From contig CALRBA010000004.1 in NCBI GenBank assembly GCA_943353835.1, forward strand, positions 1 to 54,839: 54,839 nt of DNA. Reading direction: 5' to 3'. The translations under genes were made by a program, and so were the position numbers. The notes under the pieces were generated by a model that saw only the letters and a list, made by a program, of their open reading frames with translations, did no database searches and was not told the origin of the DNA. The DNA comes from Candidatus Nomurabacteria bacterium (GTDB lineage: Bacteria > Patescibacteriota > Minisyncoccia > Phycocordibacterales > Phycocordibacteraceae). How positions within the stretch are numbered: the first letter of the stretch is position 1; every line of letters begins with the position of its first letter. Below are positions 31,960 to 40,309 of this stretch, one piece after another.

Positions 31960-33122
31960 AATAATTCTGGCGTATCACTTTCCTGCGGGAAGGAGAAATG
32001 AAAGAAAATAAGAAGAAGCGCGCCGGCAGTAAATGTGGTGAGCAAGAGAACTATAAAAATGCCGATGTACGGAACAAGAGCGATGAGAGAAAGAGCGAGC
32101 ATCCCGAGAACGCCATCGTGCCACAGAACCGTTTCCCGATTCATATAACGGCGCGAGAAGAGGCTTCCGAGAAGAATTCCAGCATACGCGAGAGACAGAA
32201 GCACAATAAAAGAGTAGGAGATGAAAAGAAGCAATGCGAGACCGATACCGACGAACGTAAGTGCGAGTATTAGGAATAATACAGGCGTTACTACAAACAC
32301 TGCGAAACCTAGCAGGATTATCAGCAGAATCTTGCTCGGACGCGCCGTATATGCACGTTTTGTAACTGCCTCTGCAAGTCTAGGGAAAAGGCCTGCGAGA
32401 AGACCTGCCAAGATTAGAGCGCCTAGTATACGCACGAAGAGGAAGAACCCTATACTCATAAACGAGAGTATGCGCGAAGTGCCAGCGTCCGGCAGATATG
32501 AGGCACTCGTATACTGAACGCCGCCGATTATCACGGCGGATTTATGAATTGTCGCCGGTTCAGGCGCCTGATAAGAAAATTTGCCGATAATCGTCGTACT
32601 TGCCGAGAGAGATACGCGCCCGCTCGCGACGACATCAACATTGCCTGCAAAATTTCCGGCAAGAGAGACATTGTTGCCGTATATCGTGACCGATCCTGAA
32701 GCACCGTTTGATATAGTTGCGTTAGCGGCAATGATAAAAACACTTCCTCCGACCTTGCCTGAGTCGTTAACTGAATATCCAAAGGCGACCAAATCGCCTT
32801 TAATCGGCTCCTCAACAGAAATACTCCCGCCGAACGCCCGGAAATCGCCACCGACCGGCGCGCGCGAATATACTGACCCTGCAAAAAGAAGTTCGTCGCC
32901 CTGCACCGGTCCCGCGGTGACGATAGAACCGCCGAACGCAGAGAAATCGCCAGCCACCGGCGCGGTTCGCACGACTGAAAGACCTGCAGCGTATGCGTTC
33001 CCCGGCGACGAACTCGCAGAAAGGACGGAACGCGCTATGGAGAAGGATGCAGGCGCGCGCGCTGCATAAGAGTTAGTTGGCAATAGGAGTGCAACGAGCA
33101 GTGCGGAAATAATGTAGCGCAT
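31956..33122 (-). CDS. Bactofilin-like beta-helical protein with C-terminal membrane domain
   Basis: 388 residues. Signal peptide (about 1-21, ending SYAARA), then about 170 residues of short repeating units typical of polymer-forming bactofilin-type beta helices (GDFSAFGGSI, GGDFRAFGGSI, GDLVAFGYSV, GNVDVVASGRV). Four or five membrane helices follow (about 218-375). The layout is exported beta helix plus polytopic anchor, so it may be an envelope scaffold. It overlaps nth by 4 nt and follows VKOR by 5 nt. Confidence 0.75.
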   Translation of the reverse strand: MRYIISALLVALLLPTNSYAARAPASFSIARSVLSASSSPGNAYAAGLSVVRTAPVAGDFSAFGGSIVTAGPVQGDELLFAGSVYSRAPVGGDFRAFGGSISVEEPIKGDLVAFGYSVNDSGKVGGSVFIIAANATISNGASGSVTIYGNNVSLAGNFAGNVDVVASGRVSLSASTTIIGKFSYQAPEPATIHKSAVIIGGVQYTSASYLPDAGTSRILSFMSIGFFLFVRILGALILAGLLAGLFPRLAEAVTKRAYTARPSKILLIILLGFAVFVVTPVLFLILALTFVGIGLALLLFISYSFIVLLSLAYAGILLGSLFSRRYMNRETVLWHDGVLGMLALSLIALVPYIGIFIVLLLTTFTAGALLLIFFHFSFPQESDTPELL

Positions 33123-33127
33123 ACAGT

Positions 33128-33628
33128 TCAGGAAATCGGCGGCATCATAAGATGCTTGGCAGGCTGAGATGGAGGAGGATTCACTGGTGGAGGACTGTGG
33201 AGTTCTTTAATTCTCACAGGCTCAATAAAACTTGCGAATACAAGTATTAGAAATGAAATTACAGCGGAAGTGAAACAGTAGATACAGAATGCGCCTATGA
33301 AGAAAACTTGAACAAATATGAAATAAATAGAAAAGATAACACCTATAAACGAAATCACCTGCAGGAAGCGACGTAGTAATCTGTCAAATATGACGAGCTC
33401 AAGAGCAGCCAAAACAAACAGAATGCCGTAGAAGAGAACTCCATATTCTGCCAGAGGTATGCCGAAGAGTTTTGAATACTCGCTGGCAGTAACAATATTG
33501 CACCCAAAGAAGCTTTGTATATTGCAGATAAGCGGTTCCCCGCTCGCCTTCTGCTGAGCCAGATAAGCCGAATTCGCTAGTCCGAAAAAGGCCAGAATAA
33601 GAATGCACACTACTCCTATTCGCTTCAT
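33128..33628 (-). CDS. Vitamin K epoxide reductase family protein
   Basis: 166 residues from ATG 33628. Four membrane helices; loop cysteines C35 and C43 (LICNIQSFFGC) and active-site C115-I-Y-C118 are conserved, as are SEYSKLFGIPLAEYG. VKOR homologues reoxidise periplasmic thiol-oxidases and drive disulfide bond formation. No thioredoxin-like domain is fused. Substrates in this locus could be the Cys-rich prepilins of the pilus system. A Pro-rich tail ends the protein. It is the first gene of the VKOR-bactofilin-nth unit. Confidence 0.9.
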   Translation of the reverse strand: MKRIGVVCILILAFFGLANSAYLAQQKASGEPLICNIQSFFGCNIVTASEYSKLFGIPLAEYGVLFYGILFVLAALELVIFDRLLRRFLQVISFIGVIFSIYFIFVQVFFIGAFCIYCFTSAVISFLILVFASFIEPVRIKELHSPPPVNPPPSQPAKHLMMPPIS

Positions 33629-33685
33629 AAAGACTAGAATACGCGCTGTCCAGCCCGTGCGCAAGCGAATAAATGATAGACTGGA

Positions 33686-34309
33686 ATGATTAATATGTTG
33701 TTAAATTTCTTATCTAATTTCACAGCTAGCACGGTTAGTAGCGAGATTCTGCTGTCTCTCGCGATAATAGTGTGTGCAATTTTTATTGAGGATATAACAA
33801 CCGTGGTTGTAGGCGTACTCGCGGCTGACGGGTTAATTGCGGTACCGATTGCGTTTATTTCAATATATATTGGTATAGCTATCGGAGATACCGTGCTTTA
33901 TTCTCTTGGAAGACTCGCTCGGACGTACCAACGTCTCGCGCATTACATAGACCACGATTTCACGGCGCCATTTCGTTCCTGGCTTGAAAATAACTATTCA
34001 TTTAAAGTTTTTTCAAGTCATTTCGTGCCTGGACTTCGCTTCACCACATTTGTAGCAAGCGGATTCTTCCGCTTTCCGCTTTCAAAATACATACCTATGG
34101 CTGTAGCTGGCGGTTTAGTTCTGGAGACTGTCCTCTTTTCCGTTTCCTATTGGTTCGGTAGTTTCTCTTCTAAATGGGCGGGGGAAGTTCGTTGGGGCAT
34201 CGCAGGAGTATTCCTCTTCGTACTTTTCCTTATTGCAAGACACAATGTTCTTACGTATCGCGCACAGAAAAATTCTCTAAAAGTAACAGATAGCAGCGAT
34301 GGTATATGA
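33686..34309 (+). CDS. DedA-family membrane protein
   Basis: 207 residues, DedA/SNARE-associated fold with several membrane helices and re-entrant loops. Signature elements: IEDITTVVVGVLAADG and SSHFVPGLRFTTFVASGFFRFPLSKY, which includes the G-x-R region of DedA proteins. These proteins are flippases for undecaprenyl phosphate or phospholipids. It overlaps the next gene by 4 nt (ATGA). Divergent from VKOR with a 57-nt gap. Confidence 0.88.
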   Translation: MINMLLNFLSNFTASTVSSEILLSLAIIVCAIFIEDITTVVVGVLAADGLIAVPIAFISIYIGIAIGDTVLYSLGRLARTYQRLAHYIDHDFTAPFRSWLENNYSFKVFSSHFVPGLRFTTFVASGFFRFPLSKYIPMAVAGGLVLETVLFSVSYWFGSFSSKWAGEVRWGIAGVFLFVLFLIARHNVLTYRAQKNSLKVTDSSDGI

Positions 34310-35220
34310 CCGCACGTCTCCCTCGTCTTATCGCAGCACTCGTCCTCACTCTCGCGGCAGGCGGAGCGGGATATATGGCGGGCGGGAGTGGAGCGCAGAC
34401 CGCGAGTGTGAGTATTCCCGCACAGACTGTCACGGCGCCGGCCGCCAATTCAGTGCGTGTAATCTATAGTCTGGATCAAAAGAAAAACGACCAAGAACTC
34501 ATAGCTCTCATCAACGAGGCAGAGGATTACATCTACTTCGCGATTTATACATTTACCCTTCCTAGCATCGCCGACGCTCTCGTCAATGCTAAAAAACGCG
34601 GAGTGGACGTGCGTGGCATAGTTGATTCAAAACAGAGTTCAAACAGTTATGGTGCGCCAATTATTAAGACGCTTCTTGACGGTGGTGTTTCGGTCGTGAC
34701 CGAGAAGCATGCGAGCGGCAACGGTATTATGCACCTCAAGACGCTTATTACTGAATCGGCATACGCAACCGGCAGTTATAATTGGACCAAATCTGCAACG
34801 ATCATCAACGATGAGGTTTTGGAAATTGGCACCGATCCTGCGCTCCGACAAGTATATGAAAATATTCTGAAGAGATTGCTTGAGGCCTACAAAGGCAACA
34901 GCGCGGCCGCGGGAGCGGCCGCGCTCATTTCTATCGGAACCATTGATTACACCGATTCTTTAGCGAGAGTCGGCTCGCTCGCCTCTGTGCGTGGAACGCT
35001 TGTAAAGACCTACACATCTAAAACCAGCACCGTCTTTCTCAACTTCTGCGAGAACTATAAAACCTGTCCCTTTTCTGGCGTCATCTTCGCCGACGATGTG
35101 AAGAAATTCGGCGACCTCTCCCGCTACGTTGGACAGACCATTACCCTCACCGGCAAGATATCTTCCTACCAAGGCAAAGCCGAAATCATTCTTTCTTCTC
35201 CCAGCCAGCTTTCCAATTAG
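34306..35220 (+). CDS. Exported phospholipase D-like nuclease with OB-fold
   Basis: 304 residues. N-terminal hydrophobic signal or anchor (about 8-27), one PLD domain (about 50-195) and a C-terminal OB-like domain (about 208-304, VRGTLVKTYTSKTSTVFLNF). The single HKD motif reads H143-L-K145-x4-E150, with Glu in place of Asp, then GSYNW. Single-HKD proteins act as dimers on DNA or lipids; the OB fold favours nucleic acid, for example nutrient DNA degradation outside the membrane. The two domains are joined by an Ala-rich linker encoded by a 26-bp palindrome (34900-34925). Confidence 0.85.
   Translation: MTARLPRLIAALVLTLAAGGAGYMAGGSGAQTASVSIPAQTVTAPAANSVRVIYSLDQKKNDQELIALINEAEDYIYFAIYTFTLPSIADALVNAKKRGVDVRGIVDSKQSSNSYGAPIIKTLLDGGVSVVTEKHASGNGIMHLKTLITESAYATGSYNWTKSATIINDEVLEIGTDPALRQVYENILKRLLEAYKGNSAAAGAAALISIGTIDYTDSLARVGSLASVRGTLVKTYTSKTSTVFLNFCENYKTCPFSGVIFADDVKKFGDLSRYVGQTITLTGKISSYQGKAEIILSSPSQLSN
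34900..34925. repeat. 26-bp palindrome in the PLD-OB linker
   Basis: Two 11-base arms (AGCGCGGCCGC and complement) around GGGA. Encodes SAAAGAAA exactly between two folded domains, so the insertion disturbs neither. Confidence 0.6.
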
Positions 35221-35250
35221 TTGCGTAGTTTAGTCTTTTTGTGCTATATT
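35221..35250 (+). promoter_or_regulatory. Promoter of infC-rpmI-rplT
   Basis: TTGCGT (35221-35226), 18-bp spacer, TATATT (35245-35250), 15 nt before the GTG start of infC. There is no room for the long structured leader that controls this operon in many Firmicutes and Proteobacteria. Confidence 0.5.
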
Positions 35251-35265
35251 GAGCAATAACTTCCA

Positions 35266-35826
35266 GTGGCTACAGACCGACTCCGCATCAATAATGAGAT
35301 ACGCGCGCTTGAGTTGCGTGTTATAAGCCATGATGGGAGTAACCTAGGTGTTCTTCCGCTTGCCTCCGCGCTTGCGGCGGCGAAGGCCGCTGGGCTGGAC
35401 CTCATAGAGATCTCGCCATCGGCCATCCCGCCCATTGCGAAGATCATAGATTATGGTAAATTTGAATACGAGCGAAGCAAGAAGGAAAAGGCCGTTAAGG
35501 CTAAAGTTAAGGTCTCTGAGACCAAGGAGGTTCAAATTAAGGTCGGCACAGGTGACCACGATATGGACTTGAAGGCCAGAAAGGCAGCTGAGTGGCTCTC
35601 TCAAGGCCACAGAGTTCGTGCCGAACTCTTCCTGAAGGGCCGCTATAAGGGAATGGAAGAGAAGTTTCTGAAGGACCGTCTTGAGAAGTTTCTCCTACGA
35701 ATCCCATATGCATACAAGATTGCTGAGCCTGTCGCGAGGAGTCCGAAGGGCTTTGCCGGCGTGATAGAGAGAGACCTTATAGCACAAGCGAAACGGGAGA
35801 AGGAATCAAAACATGAAAACAAATAA
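35266..35826 (+). CDS. infC: Translation initiation factor IF-3
   Basis: 186 residues starting at GTG 35266; a stop codon lies three codons upstream, so no other start is possible. N-terminal domain ([40 protein letters not shown]), Lys-rich linker, C-terminal domain ([18 protein letters not shown]). A rare start codon is common for infC and allows feedback by IF-3 itself. It overlaps rpmI by 14 nt. Confidence 0.95.
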   Translation: MATDRLRINNEIRALELRVISHDGSNLGVLPLASALAAAKAAGLDLIEISPSAIPPIAKIIDYGKFEYERSKKEKAVKAKVKVSETKEVQIKVGTGDHDMDLKARKAAEWLSQGHRVRAELFLKGRYKGMEEKFLKDRLEKFLLRIPYAYKIAEPVARSPKGFAGVIERDLIAQAKREKESKHENK

Positions 35827-36007
35827 ATCTTATACAAAGAGAATTCGCGTGACTCGTAATGGGAAGCTGATGGCGCGCCCGAAGGGTCAGAACCACTTCA
35901 ACGCGAAACAGAGCGGGAACAGCCGCCGCGACAAGCGCGGTTTCGTCGCTATAGCTCTCTCAATGAGAGTTCGCCGACGTTTCTTGCCTGGCAGTGGTGC
36001 GAAGTAA
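35813..36007 (+). CDS. rpmI: Ribosomal protein L35
   Basis: 64 residues, normal size; [19 protein letters not shown] and [16 protein letters not shown] are the L35 hallmarks. It starts inside the end of infC and is followed after 24 nt by rplT, the conserved infC-rpmI-rplT order. Confidence 0.93.
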   Translation: MKTNKSYTKRIRVTRNGKLMARPKGQNHFNAKQSGNSRRDKRGFVAIALSMRVRRRFLPGSGAK

Positions 36008-36031
36008 TTAATTTTTAATACTCATTTCTGT

Positions 36032-36379
36032 ATGACAAGAATCAAAGGTGGAGTACTGGCGAACAAGCGCCGTAAGAATATTCTGGAACGAGCCAAGGGC
36101 TATCGCGGTATCCGTTCTAAGAAGCTTCACGCCGCACACGAGGCCTTGATGCGCGCTGGTCGTTACGCCTTCGCTCACCGTCGCGATAAAAAGACTGATT
36201 TCCGCCAGCTCTGGATAGTGCGCCTAAACGCGGCTCTACGCGACAATGGTCATAAGTCTTACTCCACCTTCATCAACAAATTAAAAAAGTCCGGCATCAA
36301 GCTTGATAGAAAAGTTCTCGCGCAGTTTGCCTCCGAACATCCCGCCATCTTCTCCCGCATCGCAAAGCAAGTAATATAA
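36032..36379 (+). CDS. rplT: Ribosomal protein L20
   Basis: 115 residues: MTRIKGGVLANKRRKNILERAKGYRG, SKKLHAAHEALMRAGRYAFAHRRDKK and RQLWIVRLNAA are diagnostic. An early assembly protein of the large subunit, and in several bacteria the repressor of its own operon. Confidence 0.96.
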   Translation: MTRIKGGVLANKRRKNILERAKGYRGIRSKKLHAAHEALMRAGRYAFAHRRDKKTDFRQLWIVRLNAALRDNGHKSYSTFINKLKKSGIKLDRKVLAQFASEHPAIFSRIAKQVI

Positions 36380-36409
36380 AACCAATGCTTCATACTTTTT
36401 GATAAGTAT

Positions 36410-36652
36410 CTATATCTTCATTTCTAGTGCCGTTGTGAGTTCGTGGTCTTTTGAAGTTACCTTATTGCCGTTATCATGTGTCGTGGTTGAGATGAATACA
36501 TTTTTATAATCCTTGATACATATGTCTGGATGATGTTGTAGACGCTCGGCAATTTCGCCTACCTTGTTCACAAACATAAGTGCTTCTTTAAAATCACGGA
36601 ATTGAAACGTCTTTTGTAGACTATTATCAAGTTCAGTCCAATTGGTTGTCAT
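36410..36652 (-). CDS. Pterin-4a-carbinolamine dehydratase
   Basis: 80 residues, slightly short for the family. FRDFKEALMFVNKVGEIAERLQHHPDI with the H-H-P motif and the downstream basic patch (THDNGNKVTSKDHELTTALE) identify PCD/DCoH. The enzyme recycles the pterin cofactor of aromatic amino-acid hydroxylases; no hydroxylase is nearby and such pathways are unexpected in this lineage, so a different role (pterin repair or moonlighting) is possible. Lies between rplT and the MBL gene on the minus strand. Confidence 0.87.
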   Translation of the reverse strand: MTTNWTELDNSLQKTFQFRDFKEALMFVNKVGEIAERLQHHPDICIKDYKNVFISTTTHDNGNKVTSKDHELTTALEMKI

Positions 36653-36668
36653 ATTATTATGATGACTT

Positions 36669-38066
36669 TTAAATCTTCTTCACCGAGTCTTTCGTTATCT
36701 CCCACGTCTGGCCTAGCTCGGGGACGATAGCGTTGCCACCTAAGTAGTCGTGGATGCGCTGGGCGAGGAAGCGCTCGGCAGATGGTTCACCAATTGCGGT
36801 AAAAATAGTCTTAGTACGACCACCAGCCTGCGGAAGCGAGGCTTCCGCAAATTTCAGGAGCTCGTCGCGGTCGGCGTGCGCCGACCAGCCATGAAGATTT
36901 TCAACTTTCGCCTTAATCTTTACTTCAATGCCATTGAGGCGAACGCTCGTCGCACCCTCCATCATTCGTCGTCCAGGACTGCCGGGCGCCTGATAACCGA
37001 CTATTATGAGCGTCGTAGTTGGGTCTGGTAGATACTTGACCTCCCACTTCCCTATCCTGCCGCCATGACTCATCCCCGCTCCGGCGATGATAATCTTCGG
37101 ACCCGGAACTTTATCTATCGCGAGCGACTCGTCACGCGAGAGAGTTTGCTTCAAGAATGGGAATTTAAAAATACTGCCCTCTCTTTTTATTTCATCTTCT
37201 ATACTTTTTTTAAAATACGTTGGGCCCCACTTCTCATACACTGCCGTCACATGTATCGCGAGTGGCGAATCTAAGAATATTGGAATTTCGGGCAATTCTT
37301 TTGCAGAGAAAAAGTTGGAGAGTTCATAGAGCATTAGCTGTGTGCGCTCCAGAGAGAAGGCTGGGATGAGGATAGTGCCACCGCGCGCTATCGCACGCTT
37401 TAGAGTATCGCGCAGTGTATTCACACGCTCTGCGTGCGGCGGGTGGAGGCGATCGCCATAGACGCTCTCCATAACAATCGCGTCTGAATCTGTAATTGGT
37501 TCCCAGTCTGGCAGAAGCGGCGACGGCGAGTTACCGATGTCCCCGGTGAGAGCGACCGCCACACCATCTTCGTCTTTTATCCGCACGCTCGCGGAACCGA
37601 GTATGTGGCCCGTGTTACGCAGATAGACTGAGAGTCCTGGTGCCACTTCTTTTTCAGTATGATAATCAAGAGTTTCAATGAGGGCGAAAGTTTTTTCAAC
37701 ATCCTGTTCTTCATAGAGTGGCGCGATACCTCTGCGTCGCGCTTCTTCTCCAAGAATACCAAGCGAATCACGCAAAATGAGCTCGGCGAGATCTCTCGTA
37801 GGTGGTGTCATATATATCTTCCCGCGGAATCCGTCTCTGACTAACTTTGGAATACGTCCGACGTGGTCAAGATGCGCGTGAGTGAGCACGAGCGCGTCAA
37901 CACTCTTAACGTCGTAATGAAAATCCCCATAGTTATGTTCTTCAACAAAGTCTGCCCCCTGTTCAATACCGCAATCTATTAAAATTTTTCCACGTACACC
38001 TTCTATTAAAAAATTGGAGCCGGTCACCTTACCTGCTCCGCCGTAGAAACTTAAGCGTAGTGCCAT
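36669..38066 (-). CDS. Metallo-beta-lactamase / beta-CASP RNase (CPSF-like)
   Basis: 465 residues from ATG 38066. Metal site H63-A-H65-L-D67-H68, further ligands in TGHILGSASV and ALTGDIG, then beta-CASP (IPAFSLERTQLMLYEL, GAGMSHGGRIG) and the C-terminal HGWSAHADRDELL motif. This subfamily (YsmA/CPSF-100-like) processes RNA. The second MBL RNase in the window besides RNase J. A palindrome at 36829-36849 encodes part of SLPQAGG near the C-terminus. The 5' region has a long hairpin right before the start. Confidence 0.92.
   Translation of the reverse strand: MALRLSFYGGAGKVTGSNFLIEGVRGKILIDCGIEQGADFVEEHNYGDFHYDVKSVDALVLTHAHLDHVGRIPKLVRDGFRGKIYMTPPTRDLAELILRDSLGILGEEARRRGIAPLYEEQDVEKTFALIETLDYHTEKEVAPGLSVYLRNTGHILGSASVRIKDEDGVAVALTGDIGNSPSPLLPDWEPITDSDAIVMESVYGDRLHPPHAERVNTLRDTLKRAIARGGTILIPAFSLERTQLMLYELSNFFSAKELPEIPIFLDSPLAIHVTAVYEKWGPTYFKKSIEDEIKREGSIFKFPFLKQTLSRDESLAIDKVPGPKIIIAGAGMSHGGRIGKWEVKYLPDPTTTLIIVGYQAPGSPGRRMMEGATSVRLNGIEVKIKAKVENLHGWSAHADRDELLKFAEASLPQAGGRTKTIFTAIGEPSAERFLAQRIHDYLGGNAIVPELGQTWEITKDSVKKI
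36829..36849. repeat. 21-bp palindrome inside the beta-CASP RNase gene
   Basis: TGCGGAAGC and its complement around GAG. In frame near the C-terminus, encoding AEASLPQ in the segment between the HxDRDEL motif and the last beta strand. Confidence 0.5.
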
Positions 38067-38079
38067 ACTCACATCATAA

Positions 38080-38119
38080 CGCCAATCGCCCTGTTTCCGA
38101 AGAAACAGGGCGATTGGCG
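38080..38119. other. 18-bp hairpin 13 nt before the beta-CASP RNase start
   Basis: A perfect 18-bp stem with a CGAA loop, no T-run. On the minus-strand transcript it lies between the promoter-like box at 38268-38273 and the start codon at 38066, where it could hide the ribosome site or be a cleavage site for the encoded RNase. It might equally be the 3' end of ndk mRNA. Confidence 0.6.
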
Positions 38120-38309
38120 GAGCCGTCCTCTTAAGCAACTTTATCTTGCCAGGTGGGATAAGCAACGATAGCTATCGGATCTCCTTGCGGAATTCACCAA
38201 GCACATCTTAATGCATAATTTCCCTAATGATGAGCAAGTTGCGTTTTTAAGAACAGCTCCTAGATTCATTATACTCCCGTTCCACAAACTGCAAGTGGAT
38301 AACTTAAAA
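38120..38309. other. Intergenic stretch between ndk and the RNase gene
   Basis: 190 bases without a supported gene. A minus-strand frame crosses it but is antisense to nothing conserved and has no family features. The only signal is TATAAT on the minus strand at 38273-38268, with a weak TTGCAG 15 bp upstream. Confidence 0.5.
38268..38273 (-). promoter_or_regulatory. -10 box upstream of the beta-CASP RNase gene
   Basis: TATAAT, with TTGCAG 15 bp upstream. It would yield an unusually long leader (about 195 nt) for this genome. Confidence 0.4.
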
Positions 38310-38915
38310 TTATCTAATAATACTGTGTATATCGTCGTCGTATAGCGTCGCCTCGTGAGGAACTTTATAGCTAATAACCTCCTTGGATCCAAACCAGTGA
38401 GGAATCTCCTTCTCTGCTTCAGAGACCGTACCGGAAGCGTGTATAAGATTACGAATCGCACGATCGGCTGTATCAGCCATCTGATATGAATCAAGAACGA
38501 AGTCACCACGGATTGTACCAATGCTGGCACTTCGCGGCTCTGTGCCGCCAGTTATCTTACGCACGAGTTCAACCGCATGCGCCCCCTCCCAAACCATTGC
38601 GATAACTGGACCGCTGGTCATGTATTTCTTCAAACGCTCTACAACTAGATTTCCCACTTCAATCGGGTCGTTTGACGGCGGTGTCTCACCCTTCTTCTCA
38701 TAACTAGAAATCGCTTTCTCGCCTACATTCTTCTTCCATTCTGAATCAAGCAGGTAATGTTCTTCTATCATCTTTTCTGTCGGGACGAACATCTTGAGTG
38801 CGACTAGTTTTAAGCCTATGCGTTCATATCGCTTCAAGATTTCACCGATGAGAGCGCGCTGGATACCGTCTGGCTTCACTATAACGAGCGTTCTTTCAGT
38901 TTTAGGATGTGGCAT
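38310..38915 (-). CDS. ndk: Nucleoside diphosphate kinase, long form
   Basis: 201 residues from ATG 38915, against about 140 for the usual enzyme. RTLVIVKPDGIQRALIG at the start and the catalytic H159 in RNLIHASGTVSEAEKEI. The extra length comes from an insertion at about 55-95 (LLDSEWKKNVGEKAISSYEKK region) and a longer C-terminus. Such inserts are seen in some archaeal and CPR enzymes. Balances NTP pools. Downstream of map by 29 nt. Confidence 0.92.
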   Translation of the reverse strand: MPHPKTERTLVIVKPDGIQRALIGEILKRYERIGLKLVALKMFVPTEKMIEEHYLLDSEWKKNVGEKAISSYEKKGETPPSNDPIEVGNLVVERLKKYMTSGPVIAMVWEGAHAVELVRKITGGTEPRSASIGTIRGDFVLDSYQMADTADRAIRNLIHASGTVSEAEKEIPHWFGSKEVISYKVPHEATLYDDDIHSIIR

Positions 38916-38944
38916 AGTTTTAAAAATAATCCGCACACAGCAGA

Positions 38945-39727
38945 TTATATGGTTATGATACGCGCTCCGGACTTTTCTATCAAGATGGTGTGTTCAAAGT
39001 GTGCCGAACGTGAGCCATCACGAGTGCGATACGTGTAGCCATCGGGAGATAGGACGACCGAGGCCTTGCCGATAGTTGATATCGGCTCAAGTGCTAATAC
39101 CATACCTTCTGTGAGCTCAGTCCCAGTGCCCGCGTGACCGAAGTTTGGAATAAATGGCTCTTCGTGCACGAGCTCTCCAACGCCGTGACCACCGAGCTCT
39201 CTCACAACCCTAAATCCCGCACTCTCAATCTCGTTTTGAATAGCAGAAGAAATGTCGCCGACATAATTCCCCGGTACTGCTTGTTCAATTCCAGCCGCTA
39301 GCGCGCGCTCTGTTGCTATGAGCAGTTTATTCGTCTGTTCATCAACGTCACCGACAGGTACGGTAATAGCAGCGTCAACAATAATTCCGTTGTGCGCGAG
39401 ACCCAAATCTAGCCCGACAATGTCGCCTTCTCGAAGCGTCTTCACGCCTTCGTTCGGTATGCCGTGCACGACTTCGTCATTAATAGAAACGCAGAGTGTC
39501 GCCGGATATGGCCTATTCGCGCCCTCCGGCGTATAGCCGAGGAACGCAGGCGTGTCAGCGCCTGCGAGCGAGCCACCGCCGGCGCGGATCATCCATTCCG
39601 CTAGATCATCAAGCTCTTGCGCCGTTACTCCAGGTGCGACCTTGGCGCGTAATGCTGTGAGTACTGTTGCAAGGCGTTTACCGCCTTCAATAAGATTCGC
39701 ACGCTCTGTATCGTTTTTAATAGTCAT
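38945..39727 (-). CDS. map: Methionine aminopeptidase, type I
   Basis: 260 residues. Metal ligands in the expected places: GLDLGLAHNGIIVDAAITV (two Asp), GGHGVGELVHEEP (His), LALEPI (Glu) and HFEHTILI (Glu). Removes the initiator Met. Its start shares a base with the adk stop (ATGA-type overlap at 39727). In most bacteria infA, rpmJ and rpsM follow; here ndk follows. Confidence 0.95.
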   Translation of the reverse strand: MTIKNDTERANLIEGGKRLATVLTALRAKVAPGVTAQELDDLAEWMIRAGGGSLAGADTPAFLGYTPEGANRPYPATLCVSINDEVVHGIPNEGVKTLREGDIVGLDLGLAHNGIIVDAAITVPVGDVDEQTNKLLIATERALAAGIEQAVPGNYVGDISSAIQNEIESAGFRVVRELGGHGVGELVHEEPFIPNFGHAGTGTELTEGMVLALEPISTIGKASVVLSPDGYTYRTRDGSRSAHFEHTILIEKSGARIITI

Positions 39728-40290
39728 CAGATATTGAGTACTGAACGGATATTCTCAGCAATTTTTTCCGGCGACGGCTCGCCGTCTATTTCTATTAGCA
39801 TTCCTTCTTTCCTGAAGAATTCTATCGCGGGCTCGGTATGTGCGTAATATTCTTTAAGACGCTCATCAACTACTCCGTCATCGGCGCGACCGGCTTTCTG
39901 CGAGCGTAGCACGAGTCGTCGTCGTACCGATTCATCAGAAACTGAAATGGAAATCACGCGGAACGAGCGTAGAAGCCACGTGAGCGACTTCAAAATAAGT
40001 TTTGCCTGTGAGAGTTCACGACTGAAGCCGTCAAAAATAACACCTTGTTCCTCCGACACACCAAAAATGGATTTCAAGTAGAGATGTAGAGCTATCCAAT
40101 CCGGCGCGAGCGCGCCCGAGTCAATTTCTTTTTTTATTTTTCGGCCTAAAACGCTTTCCTCCTCTGCAAGCGTACGGAACTGATCTCCTGCGGAGATGAC
40201 CGGCCAACCGGTCGTTCCTGACAGAAGTTCGGCCTGCGTATCCTTCCCGCACCCGGGCTTCCCGATAAAAAATATCGTACGTGTTTCCAT
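39727..40290 (-). CDS. adk: Adenylate kinase, short-LID form
   Basis: 187 residues. P-loop GKPGCGKDTQ (10-19), substrate site FDGFSRELSQAK, and a short LID (RSQKAGRADD) without the zinc-binding cysteines of Gram-positive enzymes. Converts AMP + ATP to 2 ADP. Sits in the classical secY-adk-map order, 19 nt after secY. The sequence is divergent; another NMP kinase is possible but context favours Adk. Confidence 0.88.
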   Translation of the reverse strand: METRTIFFIGKPGCGKDTQAELLSGTTGWPVISAGDQFRTLAEEESVLGRKIKKEIDSGALAPDWIALHLYLKSIFGVSEEQGVIFDGFSRELSQAKLILKSLTWLLRSFRVISISVSDESVRRRLVLRSQKAGRADDGVVDERLKEYYAHTEPAIEFFRKEGMLIEIDGEPSPEKIAENIRSVLNI

Positions 40291-40309
40291 TAAACTACTC
40301 TAACATCTT

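Noticed and set aside
38141-38530. Minus-strand open frame of 129 codons overlapping ndk
   Set aside because: It lies in another frame of ndk on the same strand and is basic and Arg/Ser-rich with no domain; an accidental frame.
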